Part shown: piece after piece, positions 36,842 to 49,975 of the stretch
Position numbering within the stretch: position 1 is the first letter of the stretch
How the letters are laid out: each line of letters begins with the position of its first letter
NCBI GenBank assembly: GCA_004154925.1
Contig: QJNS01000282.1
Coordinates: 30,938 to 94,937, forward strand
Reading direction: 5' to 3'
Source of the DNA: Monosporascus cannonballus
Taxonomy: Eukaryota > Ascomycota > Sordariomycetes > Xylariales
DNA length: 64,000 nucleotides
Notes under the pieces: generated by a model
Told to the model about the DNA's origin: nothing
Database searches by the model: none
What the model saw: only the letters and a program-made list of their open reading frames with translations
Program-made: the position numbers and the translations under genes

Positions 36842-38333
36842 ATGGCGGTATCACAAGCAGCATATGCAGTCGAGAAGGCCGTCGGACACGACGGTAGCAG
36901 CATCGCGGCGCAGGATATCGCGAACTACAAGGAAATAAACAGCGACAAGGGCGACATGATGAAGGCGCTGTGCTGGATGGGCAAGAACACGGTCGAGGTA
37001 CGCGACGTGCCGCGGCCCAAGATCCTTGAGCCCAACGACGTCATCCTCAAGGTCACCGGCAGTACCGTCTGCGGCAGCGACCTGCACCTGCTGCACGGCA
37101 CCGTCGTGCAGATGAACAAGGGCGACATCCTCGGCCACGAGTTCTGCGGAATCGTCGACGAGGTTGGCTCCAACGTCAAGAAGATCCAGAAGGGCAAGCG
37201 CTACGTCGCCTCGTTCCAGATCGCCTGCGGCGAGTGCTTCCAGTGTAAGCAGAAGCTGTCGTCCCAGTGCGAGCGGACAAACTCGAACACGATAGAGCGC
37301 GCCATGTACGGCAGCCAGACTGCCGGCATGTTCGGCTACTCGCATTTCACTGGTGGCTTTGCCGGCGGCCAGGCCGAGTACGTCCGCGTACCGCTGGGCG
37401 ACGTCAACCTCCTCGAGATCCCCGGCGACGTCCCCGATGAGAAGGCCTTGTATCTGAGCGACGTCCTCGCCACGAGCTATAATGCCGTCCACGACACTGC
37501 CGTCTACCCTGGCGACCAGGTTGCCGTCTGGGGCGCGGGCCCCATTGGCCAGATGGCTGGTGTCTTCGCGGCGGAGGCTAGTGCCTCCAAGATCATCTTC
37601 GTCGACATGGAGCCTCGCTTAACCTTCGTCAAGGAGCGCTGGCCGGCCGCGCATGCTGATAAGCTCCACATGGTCGATTACAAGCAACTGTCCTTTGGTG
37701 TTACCAACAAGCCGACCGTAGTGTCGAAGCTGAAGGAGTTGTGTGATGGAAGAGGACCTGATGCTGCAATTGAGGTAAGTTCCGGGTGCCCTCAAGGGGC
37801 GTCTCGTTCGAATAGAAGGCTAATTTTATCCTATAGTGCGTTGCGGGCGAATATGCCAAGGGTTGGATGCACTGGTTTGAGATGATGGTCGGAGCTGAGA
37901 CGGACACGAGTGAAATCGTCAATGAAATGATCGAGTCCGTACGCAACTTCGGTCGTGTCGGAATTACCGGTGTATATGTTGGCTATGTGAGTCGCCCTGT
38001 GGCCCCTTTTTACTACGTGGGCTCGAGTGTCAGAGGCTTACGCATCATGTACAGACCAATCACTTCAACATTGGTTCGCTAATGGAACGCGGCATCCGGC
38101 TCATCGGCAACGGCCAGGCCCCAGTTCACAAGTACTGGGACGACCTACTGGTGAAAATCCAGAAGGGTGAACTCGACCCCCTGCAGATGGTGTCGTACCG
38201 CGTCCGTTTGGAGGATCTCGACATGGTCTATGCCAAGTTCAACAATCACGAGGATATGATGCAGAAGGTCTACGTGGAGACGAAGTTCTCTCTCCCCGCG
38301 TGCCTGGGTTGCCCGCAGTTGACGAGATACTGA
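36842..38333 (+). CDS. Zinc-dependent alcohol dehydrogenase (formaldehyde-dehydrogenase-like MDR)
   Basis: Three exons, 36842-37774, 37837-37986 and 38055-38333, encode 453 aa. The start is the ATG in AAAATGG; the frame opens slightly earlier but only with TTG. This is a medium-chain dehydrogenase with a GroES-like N-domain. Catalytic zinc ligands are Cys77 (STVCGSD) and His99-Glu100 (LGHEFCG); structural zinc cysteines are 129, 132, 135 and 143. The nucleotide fold has WGAGPIGQM. The sequence around SHFTGGFAGGQAEYVRVP and the EYAKGWMHWFEMMVG insert resemble the glutathione-independent formaldehyde dehydrogenase branch. It probably oxidises or reduces small alcohols and aldehydes with NAD(P) in the cytosol; the substrate is not determinable. 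No lesions. Confidence 0.9.
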
Positions 38334-41300
38334 AAGGGATCTAGCATGGTGGGGTTTGAATATTTGGATATGGCAGGCGAGTTTCTGAAGACATGATGAT
38401 ACCTGGTGACAATCTGGTCGCCTATAGTTTTGCATAATAACATATCTTTGAATGAGGAGACGGTTCCTGACGGATGATTGCGAATACTAGCCACGTGTCA
38501 TATCAAGAACCCCTTAAGCGGCCCTGTACTCCTACCTTCCCAGACGAGAGTCCCAGGGCTAACTGGCAGTGATCAGCCATCAAAACGAGATGCCAGACCT
38601 CTACTCATATCCGTTTGAGCGCGGGTGTTACAGACCTCGCATTTGACCGGAACGCGGCGTCTGTTTATCCAATGCCCAACTTAGGGAGCAAGCGCCCCAC
38701 CGTAGTCGCCGTCGTGGTGTGGGAGTGGGTTATTCGGGTTCTGAGGATTAATCGGACCATGACGAGAGCAGCTAACGGGTTTACATTCCCGGTACAACCC
38801 TCATTCTGGATGGAATCGATGGTGGACCCCCTTGTGGGCTTCGCCAACATGACGTCTACTAATTTGACGTTGTGCGTTTGTGCGGCATTGGTCATTGTAT
38901 GAACGCATCTATGTTGATGGCATGTGGATCGTGCAAGGGAACCGCCCCGGGATGCATGGTGAACCAAAGGACAACGAACACATGGAATGGGATCAAGCGT
39001 CGTTGACCCCTTTGTCAGGGACTGCAAGGGGTACAGGAGCTGCCGAACCAGGCCAATTATTCGGGCCGTCTAGCGGGGACACTGCAAGGACGGGTTCTCA
39101 ATAGGACGAGGAAGCGCTATTCGAATCATGTGTTGATGATGAGGATTCCACTTTCGTGACGGCTTGATGAACTTGTTGGAAGCAGCAAAAATACACGGGG
39201 GAATATCCGGCTTAACTCGCGGTCGTGCGTCTCACCGATTGTTATCACGACAAGGATGCCACGTCTGGCGCGGCCGAGCGGGTATGGATGCACATGAAAG
39301 TCTAATTGAAGGACTCAAACGGTCTAACTGTGCAATGAGACTCATTAACAATCTTGTAAGGTGCTAATCAGCACACACTATCACTGATCAGCTCGCAAGT
39401 AGTTTTGAGTGCCGTTTTAAACCCTACGGAAACATTCGTCCATCAAGGGGAGTCTTGGCCAAGGCATAGATGAGTTTATGAATGATGTCTGTGTTCGTCC
39501 AAACTATCGGATACGATGTTTTTCTTTTTGGCTTCGAATCGCTGGGCTGCACGATTCTTGGTTCGTACTAAGGGGCAAGGGTAAAACATGGATAATTGAT
39601 CCGATAGACCATGTTCGTATACGCAAGGACGTTCAAAAGTAAGAGTCAAGTAGTCTTCTTAATCATTGAAGAGTACCTCAACGAGGTAATCGTTACTTGC
39701 TCATATATAAGGCCATGGGGCATCAGTGAGGAGTATTCCCCACTTGATACTTCATCCATACATCCTCGAATACCAATAAAACTCGTCAATAGAATAGTGA
39801 AGCTAGCATATCTATATCCATCATGCCATTACTGACTGATAAAGCAGGGGCATGGCGTCGCTGGCAACAGCCTCCTTGTTGTCACCATCAATGACTACCT
39901 TTGCTCTACGGCGCACAGCTCCCGCTTCACTCTCGATTCAGCCTTCCGGACCTGCTCTATGCCCTGGTTGGAACGCTACTACAGGAAATTGGCTTCTACG
40001 GTTTTTGCCCGAATTGCCAGCGTCGTTTCAGTTTGCCCGAACGCTGCCACGGTGAGGTTGTGCCTGTCTACCTTTCCATATCCTGAAATGCGTCATGGGT
40101 AAGGGCAGAGTTGGTCCCTTCCATAAGCTGCCTGGCGTCGCCCTTGAAGAGCTGATGACCTGGTGGTGGCGTAAGATGCGAACATGTAGTCCCGATGGCT
40201 GCGAGCACACCGAGTGGCGCGAGGCCTTCGGACTTTGGGCGAAATTCGTGGTGGCTGCTCCGGATGATCCGGATCTCCAGAGGCGTGCCGGCGCTCGAAG
40301 GGGGATCGTCTTATAGATCTCGGAACTGATGATACTGCCCACCCCTACCGGCCGACGAGGCCGATGGAGTGGCAAAGGTGCTCGAGAAAGCCTAAAGGTC
40401 TAGGTATCCTTCGAATAGCCTACCCTGGCTCGAAGACCTTTAAGCCACTTCTCTGTCTACGACTGTTCGGTCGCCAAAGGTTGAGCATGGCCAGGCATTG
40501 CCTGGGTCGGTAATCTCAAGCATTAGAGCGGCGCAAGGTGCAAGAACCCAAGCAAGGCTCCGGAGCGGCTGATCATTTTCTCCACGTTTCGTTCCTTTTT
40601 TTTCTTTTTCTTTTTTTTCCTCCTCATAGCTTCGTTGGCTAGGTGTAGCCCGGAGCGCTTATTATCGATTATGATCGCAGCCGCAACGTCGAATTCAAAA
40701 TACAGCTCTGCCTTGTACATACTCATCCCTTGCCCAGACTTCAGTAATCGCCTTCGATATGATTGATCAGGGCCCGAATCACCCTGTCCCTTTTAGCATG
40801 ATAGAGAGAACGATGATCATTCGTCATCAAATTAGTTGGATGGTACACAAGAGGCAACGAAAGGAAAGAGAGTGCGTGCCCGACCAGGTGCCGTTCTTAG
40901 TGGAGGCAAGCTATCCATTTCTTTAACAAGATCATACAACACGGGACACTAGGATAATAACAACACCGAACTTAGCAATATGGCATTTCAAGGGTTCGAT
41001 GACGTGCTGAGAGCAGATGGCCTTTGATGTAGGCAACAGAGGGCTCACGACTAGGACTGGTGACCAAACGAAATGCTAAGTAAAACATCAAACTTGATCA
41101 GCCAAACTCGGATCAGATGGTTTCAAACTGTCTCTTAAAGGTGGTGAGATGCCGCCGAGACATGTCAGCATGCACCCGCAGAAGCGGAAACAGATATGCT
41201 GCACAGGTGGACTCGTCATTTCCGGTTTAGTTGATATAGAAAGAAGAAAAAGAAGAGATTTTCAAAGCATCCCCAGAGAGATACTAGTAGTTAATTAACA

Positions 41301-41724
41301 AAGTCACATGACCGGTTGATCTCTTTTTTTGCCCGCGGGCCACGCCCTCGGGAGTGCCAGGGTGGTTTATGCCACTAGGGGGTTTACCCCGCGTCCTTTA
41401 CTAATCGGTCGAACGATAAACCCCCACAGATGTACCTAGGGCGCGCCGATAGGCAGAGCTACTGTAGGTGAAGCCGTCAGTTCCCCAGTGGGTGGTGCCA
41501 ATGACGGGGTAGGAAACGGTTGATGTTCCTTACATAGAGGTCATCGCAACCTGAGACCGGAGTATTCTCCGAGATACCGTTTAAATATACGAAACCAACT
41601 CCTCGAAACTAGCATGTCAGTATAGACAATTCATTTTTGTAAGGCTGCTGGACTCTCTGGTCGCCTATCTCTGTTGACCATAGAAAAGCTGACGTAGAAA
41701 CCAATTGGAAGCAAGCTACAAGCC
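38334..41724. other. 3.4 kb intergenic region
   Basis: No gene recognised. Short open frames at 39850-40320 include a CPNC motif but no family match and no consistent splice model. There is a polypyrimidine tract at about 40591-40624 and a 9-bp stem (GGGGGTTTA/TAAACCCCC) at 41378-41386 and 41417-41425. Confidence 0.4.
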
Positions 41725-43515
41725 ATGTTTCATCCCGCTTTGCGAGGCGCCTCGCGCGCCATCCGGCCGATACCGAGATGGACGGCGATGACTGCCCTCC
41801 AGAATAGTGCTAGGAGATGGAACTCGTCCGCCGCGTCGGAAGGGCAACAACGGGTTAGCATGCCTAAATTTGTGCTGAACCGTAGTAGCGTAAATATTGA
41901 CCGGATGTTACAGCTCCTCTCGGCGCATCTTGAACAAGCCGACGCGACTGTCTTCGGCATCATAGAGAAGGTATCACCTACTGCTTTGAGGCAATCGTGG
42001 AGAGTAGCTTATATGCGGTGATAGGAGAAAAAGAGACAAAAGCACTTCATCAACCTTATACCCTCCGAAAACTTCACGTCACAAGCAGTACTGGACGCCT
42101 TGGGAAGTCCTATGCAAAGTATGAACCTTCACTGCATCACAAGACGACAACGCTGATGGTTTGACGTAGATAAATACTCGGAAGGCTATCCCGGTGCACG
42201 GTATTACGGCGGCAATGAATTTATTGACCAGTCGGAGAGGTTATGCCAGCAAAGAGCCCTGGAAGCCTTTGACCTGGACCCGAAGGAATGGGGGGTTAAT
42301 GTTCAGCGTGAGTAAACACCGCTGCCGGTTATCTCTTTTGGAGTCACGGGATCTAACCGAATCCCTCCGAAAGCCCTCTCTGGTGCCCCTGCGAACCTTT
42401 ATGTTTACTCGGCGTTAATGGACACACATGACCGTCTGATGGGTTTGGATCTTCCACACGGCGGCCATCTTTCTCATGGCTACCAAACGGCTACTAAGAA
42501 GATCTCGGCCATTTCCAAGTATTTCGAAACGGTTCCGTACCGCTTAAACGAGGAAACTGGCATCATCGACTATGCGAAGCTCGACGAGATGGCGCAGATA
42601 TACAGGCCTAAAATTGTTGTGGCTGGCGCAAGCGCCTATAGCAGATTCATCGATTATAAACTGATGAAGGAGACGTGTGACAAGATCAACGCCTATCTGG
42701 TTTCCGATATGGCACATATCTCTGGTCTAGTGGCGGCCAAAGTTGCCCCCAGCCCCTTTAACTTTTCGGATATTGTCACAACTACGAGCCACAAGAGTCT
42801 ACGTGGTCCTCGGGGCGCCATGATTTTCTACCGAAAGGGCGTCAGGAAGGTCAACCCCAAAACCAAGCAGGAGATACTATACGACCTCGAGGGCCCCATC
42901 AACAGTTCGGTATTCCCCGGGCACCAGGGCGGTCCCCATAATCATACTATCACCGCATTAGCTGTCGCGTTGAAGCAGGCGCAGAGTCCCGAATTCCGTG
43001 CATACCAGAAACAGGTCCTCGCCAACGCCAAGGCCCTCGCGGCTCGTCTGGGAAACTCTAAGGACGATGGCGGCCTCGGGTACAAGATCGTTAGTGGAGG
43101 AACCGACAACCACCTCGTGCTAGCGGACTTAAAGCCGCAATCTGTCGACGGTGCACGGGTTGAGCGTGTTCTCGAACTCGTCGGCGTAGCGAGCAACAAG
43201 AACACGGTTCCTGGAGACAAGTCGGCCATGGTTCCAGGTGGCCTGCGCCTGGGCACGCCGGCGATGACAACGCGCGGCTTCACGGAGGACGACTTCACTA
43301 GAGTGGCGGATATCGTCGAACGCGCAGTCACGATCACGTCGAGGGTCGACAAAACCGCACGCAAAGCGGCCGAGGACAAGGGGGAGAAATACAAGCTGAA
43401 GTCCTTCTTCGACTACCTGCGCAACGGCGACGAGGACTCGGAGATTGTGCAGCTGCGCGCGGAAGTCTCGGACTGGGTGGGAACGTATCCCTTGCCTTGG
43501 GATGAAAAGCCGTGA
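41725..43515 (+). CDS. Serine hydroxymethyltransferase, probably mitochondrial
   Basis: SHMT converts serine and tetrahydrofolate to glycine and 5,10-methylene-THF using PLP. Four exons, 41725-41970, 42025-42118, 42170-42307 and 42374-43515, encode 539 aa. The N-terminus is rich in Arg, Ala and Ser and lacks acidic residues over about 40 residues ([19 protein letters not shown]), a mitochondrial presequence pattern. Hallmarks are [49 protein letters not shown] and the PLP-binding Lys300 in [12 protein letters not shown]. The C-terminus has [13 protein letters not shown]. All junctions keep phase and no lesion is seen. The [10 protein letters not shown] codons cross the third splice junction, which fixes it. 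Filamentous fungi usually have a second, cytosolic SHMT; it is not in this window. Confidence 0.95.
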
Positions 43516-46500
43516 CGTCGAAGTGCAGTCCGAAGGTAATGTCCGCAATGGGGCCTTTCAACACGCCCAAGCGCAGTGCATATCCGACAGACGGCGAAAT
43601 GGCAGCACCTCCAATAATTCTCGGTAACAGCTAACTGACACGTTACCTTAAATGGGAAGCGGGAGAGGTTTAGGCATTCTTATTGGTGATGTTACGATAT
43701 TAGTTGGAGTTTGGGCCATAAGATACAAGAAATTGTTAGAGGTGCTGCCACTTCGCCGTCCGTGGGATATATTTTTTTAATGACTTCGCAAATAGTTCGT
43801 CAAGCAGTTGGATGAATTCTGCATGTGCCATTAGAATAGCCGCCTAGACTCCCCCCTCCCCTCCCCTCTCCCCCATGTTAGCCATTTATGCCCAGGAATG
43901 GCGAGAGGCACCCCCCGCATCTTAGGTAGCATTGAACTTGGCAGCTCTTCTATGCGTGCCACGATAGCTTCAACTTCGTCATGGTCTATGCTTCAAACCA
44001 AAATAACTCCCGTCTCAATTGCATCCATACATATCGTGAAATATCTATTGACGGGGTGTTAAAACACCGCCGCTCACGGGCCCATCCCAATTGATATCAT
44101 GCTATCACGGCCATGGCTATGGCCACGGGAACATGGCCTTGTCTGAACTGTTTGAGGCTATGACGTCTTTTTCCCCTTCTCAATTTCTGCATGCTGACAG
44201 CTGAAGCTTACCAAGTAAGGCCAGCCAATTGATATCAGACAGATCCGGGATGCAGAGGATCATTGTGGGCCGCAGCTAACGCGCCGCAACTGCCCTTGCC
44301 CTGAATGAACATTTAGCGACAGCTATGACCCCCCTTTCTTGGAAGCGACATGATTGAATAGGTATGCCGAATAAAAGAATTAAAAATTTGATATGATAAT
44401 CAGGTACCGTCGTTATTCCTCTTAGAGATCCATGCTGTCGTCGCCTTCGGGTTGTTCCGCCTTTGCCCTTTGGCCCCCCCTAGGATTTGTATGGTGGTCG
44501 CCAGCTCGCAGATACACGGTTCCTGCATAGTTCGTGCCCGGCGCACTACGAGAATCTTTCTTTTGCTTACGTCTACTTTGTCGCCGACTGTTGCAACTCC
44601 TTATATGTACTAGGTTGGTTCTGCCGCCCAACGTCCGCCAACCGTCCGCTGATGACTGCTGCTCCGGGTAGTGCGACAGGCCGCCGTTGCCTTTACCGCC
44701 CTGCCTGTTTATGACGGCTTTTCTTTCTTCGCATTTTCCCTCCCGCGCAATACGTGGCGCATGCGGGCAAGAGGCGTTAACTGGATATACGACCAGGCCG
44801 CCAGCCAGCGCAGCATTCCGTGTTCGATGGGTCTACGCGAAGGGGGAGACAAACCCCGTCGCCATCTGGCGGCTGTCCAGTCATTGAAACTTTATCGTTG
44901 CTATTATTGTCCCTTTTCTATCTGGCGATGGCCGTTCGCCGCCTTAATCTACGAGCTGCAGGTTGTTTACATGTCTTACTTACGTACCTACTCATGACTA
45001 CGTAGACCGGCGTGTGCGGACTCCCCCATACCTTCGTGGTAGCTGGGTGGTTTATGTGCTTCATTCTCCTGCCAGCTTAGATCGACCGGTACAACCCGTG
45101 CATGCTGAGTTTATATCCTCATCACGCTCAGCACCCTCCCTAGAGACAGAAAAACGCGGTCTCAGATATCTGAGATACTGTACTGATACAGCACGATGAA
45201 CTACCAGCCGAAAGCCGCAGAGACCTGCCCCGACTTCTTCACCAGACCCTCCACTACCTTATGCAATGAGCTACATTCGGTCGGTGTTGATCCGTTTCTA
45301 TGCACATAATATATTGGATCTGGTTTAATCAGCGCCTACATCTCGTTTAATAACTTGCTTATATTGCAATCCACCCTTTCTTGAACTCACACCCCGGTGC
45401 CTCTGCAGCAGTATTAAACCCCACCCCAAAAAAGCCCCCCAGAAAAGGCCATGCGGGAAACGTTGTATCCATTCTGGCGTGTCCTGTTAAGCGGTAACAT
45501 GCGGCTGGCGATGCAACTCCGTATTTATTTGTGTAACCGAAGCGAAGCTGGCAACTTACAAAGTATAACTATAGGTGGCTCCTTGGGGGAGGAAGTTTCT
45601 TACCAAAATCTTATCAGTTAGTGTCAGGCTGTCAACTAAAGAAAGTACAATTCTATATGTAGCTCGAGTCTCACTGACCGTCTTTTCCCATGTGGCATTT
45701 CGATCTGTCGTCTATCTCAGGGTTGCAAAATTTGTCGCTGCAGCCAAGCTAACGCCTTCCTTGCGCCAGGCGGAGTCCTAGCGGCTGTGTGGTCTGATTC
45801 TCCAGGGCTTCTCTGTCCAGATCGAGGAGAGATCTGTGTATCTTCGGGCAAGCCCATTGGGTTGGCTTTGTGGGCGTTCCACACACGTACCGTAAAGGCC
45901 CGACAACGAGAGCATAATATGGTAGCATACAGGTTCTTGACACAAGATTCGCGCACTTTCGAATAACTGTCCAACGACTCCTTGGACAATAACTCATTGG
46001 TTTCAACAGATAGCCATATACGGGAAGTCACAGTCTGGTTTTAATAATTCCCTTTATATAGATAGCCTTTTTTCAAATTTATATATTTTGTTTTCGTATT
46101 AGAAATGCTTGTGAAGCGTCTAGTTCATTTGGGACAACACCAACATTTTCTGTCCACGACCTGGCATACCCCCACTACCTTAATGCAGCCTGTTGATATT
46201 CCCTTTGCGGTTTCATGTGACACGGCTGCACGGCTGCAGTCAACCCTACCATGTTGCGCTTTCACATGCACAATTCCCAATGCGTCCCGCCTCTACCACA
46301 CGTCCCTTCCCTTTCCAAACGACCCTACATACATTGGGAGCTGGTCACCGTACCTTTTCGCACGTCGTGCATTTGGGTCGCTTCGGGAAGTGCTAGGAAG
46401 ATCCCCCCTCGCATCAACCCCATGCCTGCTGTGGATACCGGTAGTTGTACTTGTCGAGACGGCCGGCTCCGACTTGTTTTTAAGGGTGGGGCGACTACTG

Positions 46501-49500
46501 TGTGATGTCTCCGTCTTTCAAGCCGCCCCCCCAAAACGTCATCGTACATCAAAGGGGAGCTGTTTTGAGGATTTCGCTTCCAAGAAACCGAGATGATCCT
46601 TCGCTGCATACTAGCAGAGTAGGAGGTAGCATGCAAAGAAAGTGGGCAAAGCGTAGGCCTACCAAGGTAGGTCATCTCACATGCGTCCTAGTCGCTAAAC
46701 ACTGCCACTGCATGATAATGGAGCGGCTGTTGACTGGCCGCCAAATATGCATCCGTCAGCCCTCTCTCTAGAGCTTCAGGCGCCCGCCACCCGGAAATCG
46801 ATGGCCCACTAGCATCGAGATTTCGAAATAAGACATGAGTCAGATAGGACCCTCTAAACAAGTGCAACTATGGGCAGGACCTCGCGATCCCAAGGAGGAC
46901 CACGGAGGTCTCCGGGACGATGCCTTGCGGGAATATCGCCGTGCAAGGATGATCATCGATTGGACAATATTTCCGAGGTTTTAGAGCAGGGACATAACCG
47001 GCCCGATTGCGCCATCCACCAGCCCGGCAGTTTGCGGACCGGTCTGATGAAGACGGAAGAAGGTCCACGGTAGCGTCGGATTCGGGTCTCAGCCGGGTGA
47101 ATCATCGATAGATTGAGGCTGCGGAGCCCTCTCATCAGCTTCGCAACCCCTCGTTTGCCGTTGCCGAACAGGGGCAGGAGCGGCGATATCCCCCGGAAAA
47201 ATCTTAATACATTAATTTCAAGGTTGATCCGCATCGGACTTGGCCCCTTATGAAGTTCACCGTAACGTAGAAGCTGCGACTTCCACCGACATTGCCACCA
47301 ACCGAGAGGGGAGACGTCCAATATACTGGTAGAAGCCACACCCTAGGCAAGTTATTAACGTGAGCCGAACAAGTGGACACGATACCTATAATTCGTGGTA
47401 ACGATAGTACGCCTCCCCGAGGTACGTAGTGTTAGACCAATGAAACCTAACTTGTCAAGCACTCGGGGGGCACGCTAGGAGGAACATCATACTAATATTG
47501 GCGTACGCTGTCTTTGAGACATTCAGCATTTACCCATAAGTATTGTATTAATGAGCGAACACCTAACTGGGTAGTTTAACTTACCCTCCCACGCTTAGTA
47601 GTAACGCATTTTCTCTAGTGTAGCCTTTAGTTTGCAACCGATTGTATACTGAGTACATATGGTCGATGGAGCATGCCGATTGGCTATCAAGCTTGAGACG
47701 ATCAACCGTAGCGAGAGGAGGGGTAAGGTGGAAAGCGATGGGCACATACTTAAACAAGATTAGTAGATTAGCCCTGATCTCCAGGGGCGCCAACGGAAAG
47801 CAACATAAACAACCAACATCGGTGGCCAAGAAGCTTGTAGGTACCGATAAAGGGGTTTTTAATGGATAGGATAGGAAAGGTACATATCGACCATATCTTT
47901 TATGCACAGTTGACCGGGAGGAAGGCTGGGTGGTAGGAGTATCGAGGGGCAGATGGCCCTAAGGCGATAGGTCAAATATACAAGAAGAAGATGCTGCAGA
48001 AAAGCTGGGAAGGCTGGCAAAAAAGACCAGAAGTTCCCACCTGTATCCACACAGTAAAAGCAATCTGACGTCACGCCAAGGGGTAGAAGCGGTAGCCCAC
48101 AGTAGGACCCCACAACCTCTTTTCGACATCTTCATTTGAAGTTCAATTGGCAAAGAAGTTCCTCGAGGCGGGTTATTCCCGTCAAGCATGTATCAAAACC
48201 GGCTGGACGATTGTTGCGGCTCCGTTTATCCTGGTGGTGACATGTCCCTTTTGATTCTACAGGTACATAGAAAGTACGTCCAGGCCTTGACGTTGTCCCA
48301 GGCACACTATTAAGTATATCTACTTCATTGAATGCGAGCTGCTGTACAATACGTACCCAAGAGTTACGATGCTGGCTGTGATGATAGCGCAGGGCCACGA
48401 AACCCCTTTTGCAAACCGGGACTTGGGCAACAGTCAACGGTGCCACGCACACCCATAGACGTCTTAGGTTATTACGGAACAAGCGATACCAGGCATCCAT
48501 TACGAGCCCCAAGAACGACGAGCCCTTGTTTTCGCTTTTCGAGCCATTGACTACCAAAGCTAGATTTTCATAGATTCTTCAGCCTCAGCCTTTTCCAGAA
48601 CTTTCAATCCAAGTCGAATTCATGCCACAGCAAAGTTTTATACCACTACATAGCCTTTTTCACTATGTATCTGTTGCCTCTTGCTTACCCAGTTTTTGAA
48701 TCTGTCTACCCATAATTTCCTCGATCGCTGATCCCCCAGTTGTCTTCTGGGTCCTGATATTTCTGGGGCGATCCGGCTTCCCTGATACTTCGCAAAGTGA
48801 AGGCTACAAACAGACAGTACAATGCCAGTATAACAACATAAATAATGGGGAAGTCTGCACTTTGCTGTTTTCATATCACCAGCTCCCCCACAATTAATCC
48901 AACCAGATGCCAGGAAAAGCCAGGATGTAACAACCGCGGCTGGCACTTGCCTGGAGACTATTGATACCGTACATGGTGTTAAAGAAATAGTATGGACAAG
49001 TGGAAGAGAAAAACCACTCATGTCAAAAATTTCCGTCCAGTACTGCCAAGATAGAGGGGTCCGTCATTGTTAACCCCTGTCCCGATGTGTATATCGTGCC
49101 TGTCTGTCGACTCTGTCCCTATGCAATCTCGTTTCTGAATGGTGGCAACAACCCATATTTCCACAAAAGCAGCTGCAGGGAGAAAATAAGAAACCAATCC
49201 TGACGGCTTTCCGCCCCAAGTGAAACGACGGAACCGTACAGCACAATCAAGTTCTGATTCGCTCCGGCTTGGCTGGGCGGATCGGCGGGCGGAGGACCCT
49301 TGGACCCACAGAAGGACCCTGAGGTTCTTTGTGGTGGCTTTGTTGTCTTTGCGGCTTGGAGCCAGCATGGGCTAGCGGGAAAGCGGATTGGCTCTTCGAG
49401 CTCTACAGGCGCAAGAACTCTCTTGTTAACGTAGAGGAGCCGGGGAAACTTCGTTTCGTGCAAGAGTTCTGACTTTGATAACACTGCATACTGTTGTGGT

Positions 49501-49975
49501 GTAAATACCACCAGTCCGAATTCGTGCCGTACCCGTGCTCCTGAGTTCTCGGGGTGCCAGCCAGAAATGTTTGTTACAGATACTACTGTATTATACTGTA
49601 CGACGACAGATAACCACATAGGGGTTACGTCGGTTATCTTCGTTATACAACAAGCTCCACCATCATGGTCCCCACCCTGTATATCCCCGCATATCTTAGC
49701 TCATAGTTGAGTATACTACGTACAGTACCAGTTCAAGGCCTCCAGTATCTGGAGAATGATGGAGACTGTCGGTTGCTTGAACCGCTGGATTGACTATATA
49801 TATGGGTTTCCCGGACTCGGACCCCAGGGGGAAAGGTTAGTGCTTTCAACCTCATCCATAGACGATTTTGCTTCTACTGCGTGTCGAGCTCGATCCTTAA
49901 CCCAACCCTGATTGCAACATCAACAACAGCAACCAGGCTTCTTAACCGCCTCCCAACCAAAAGCCCTCAAAAATC
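43516..49975. other. 6.5 kb region without a recognised gene
   Basis: Open frames are short (under 170 codons), overlap on both strands and resemble no family I know. A C-rich tract lies at 43849-43874. CAATTGATATCA occurs twice, near 44089 and 44226. Small stems such as GGTGTT/AACACC lie near 44055-44070. No tRNA or rRNA was found by eye. The last 150 bp or so are the promoter and leader of the HAD gene. Confidence 0.4.

Noticed and set aside
36851..37492. 213-codon frame antisense to the zinc dehydrogenase
   Set aside because: Shadow frame caused by third-position G/C bias of the sense gene.
25936..38333. Secondary-metabolite cluster built from the epimerase, FAD oxidase and dehydrogenase
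   Set aside because: No core enzyme such as PKS, NRPS or terpene synthase is present, and two members are disabled.
46105..46596. 163-codon frame in the 6.5 kb gene-free region
   Set aside because: Low-complexity, no motif, overlapped by equally long frames on the other strand.
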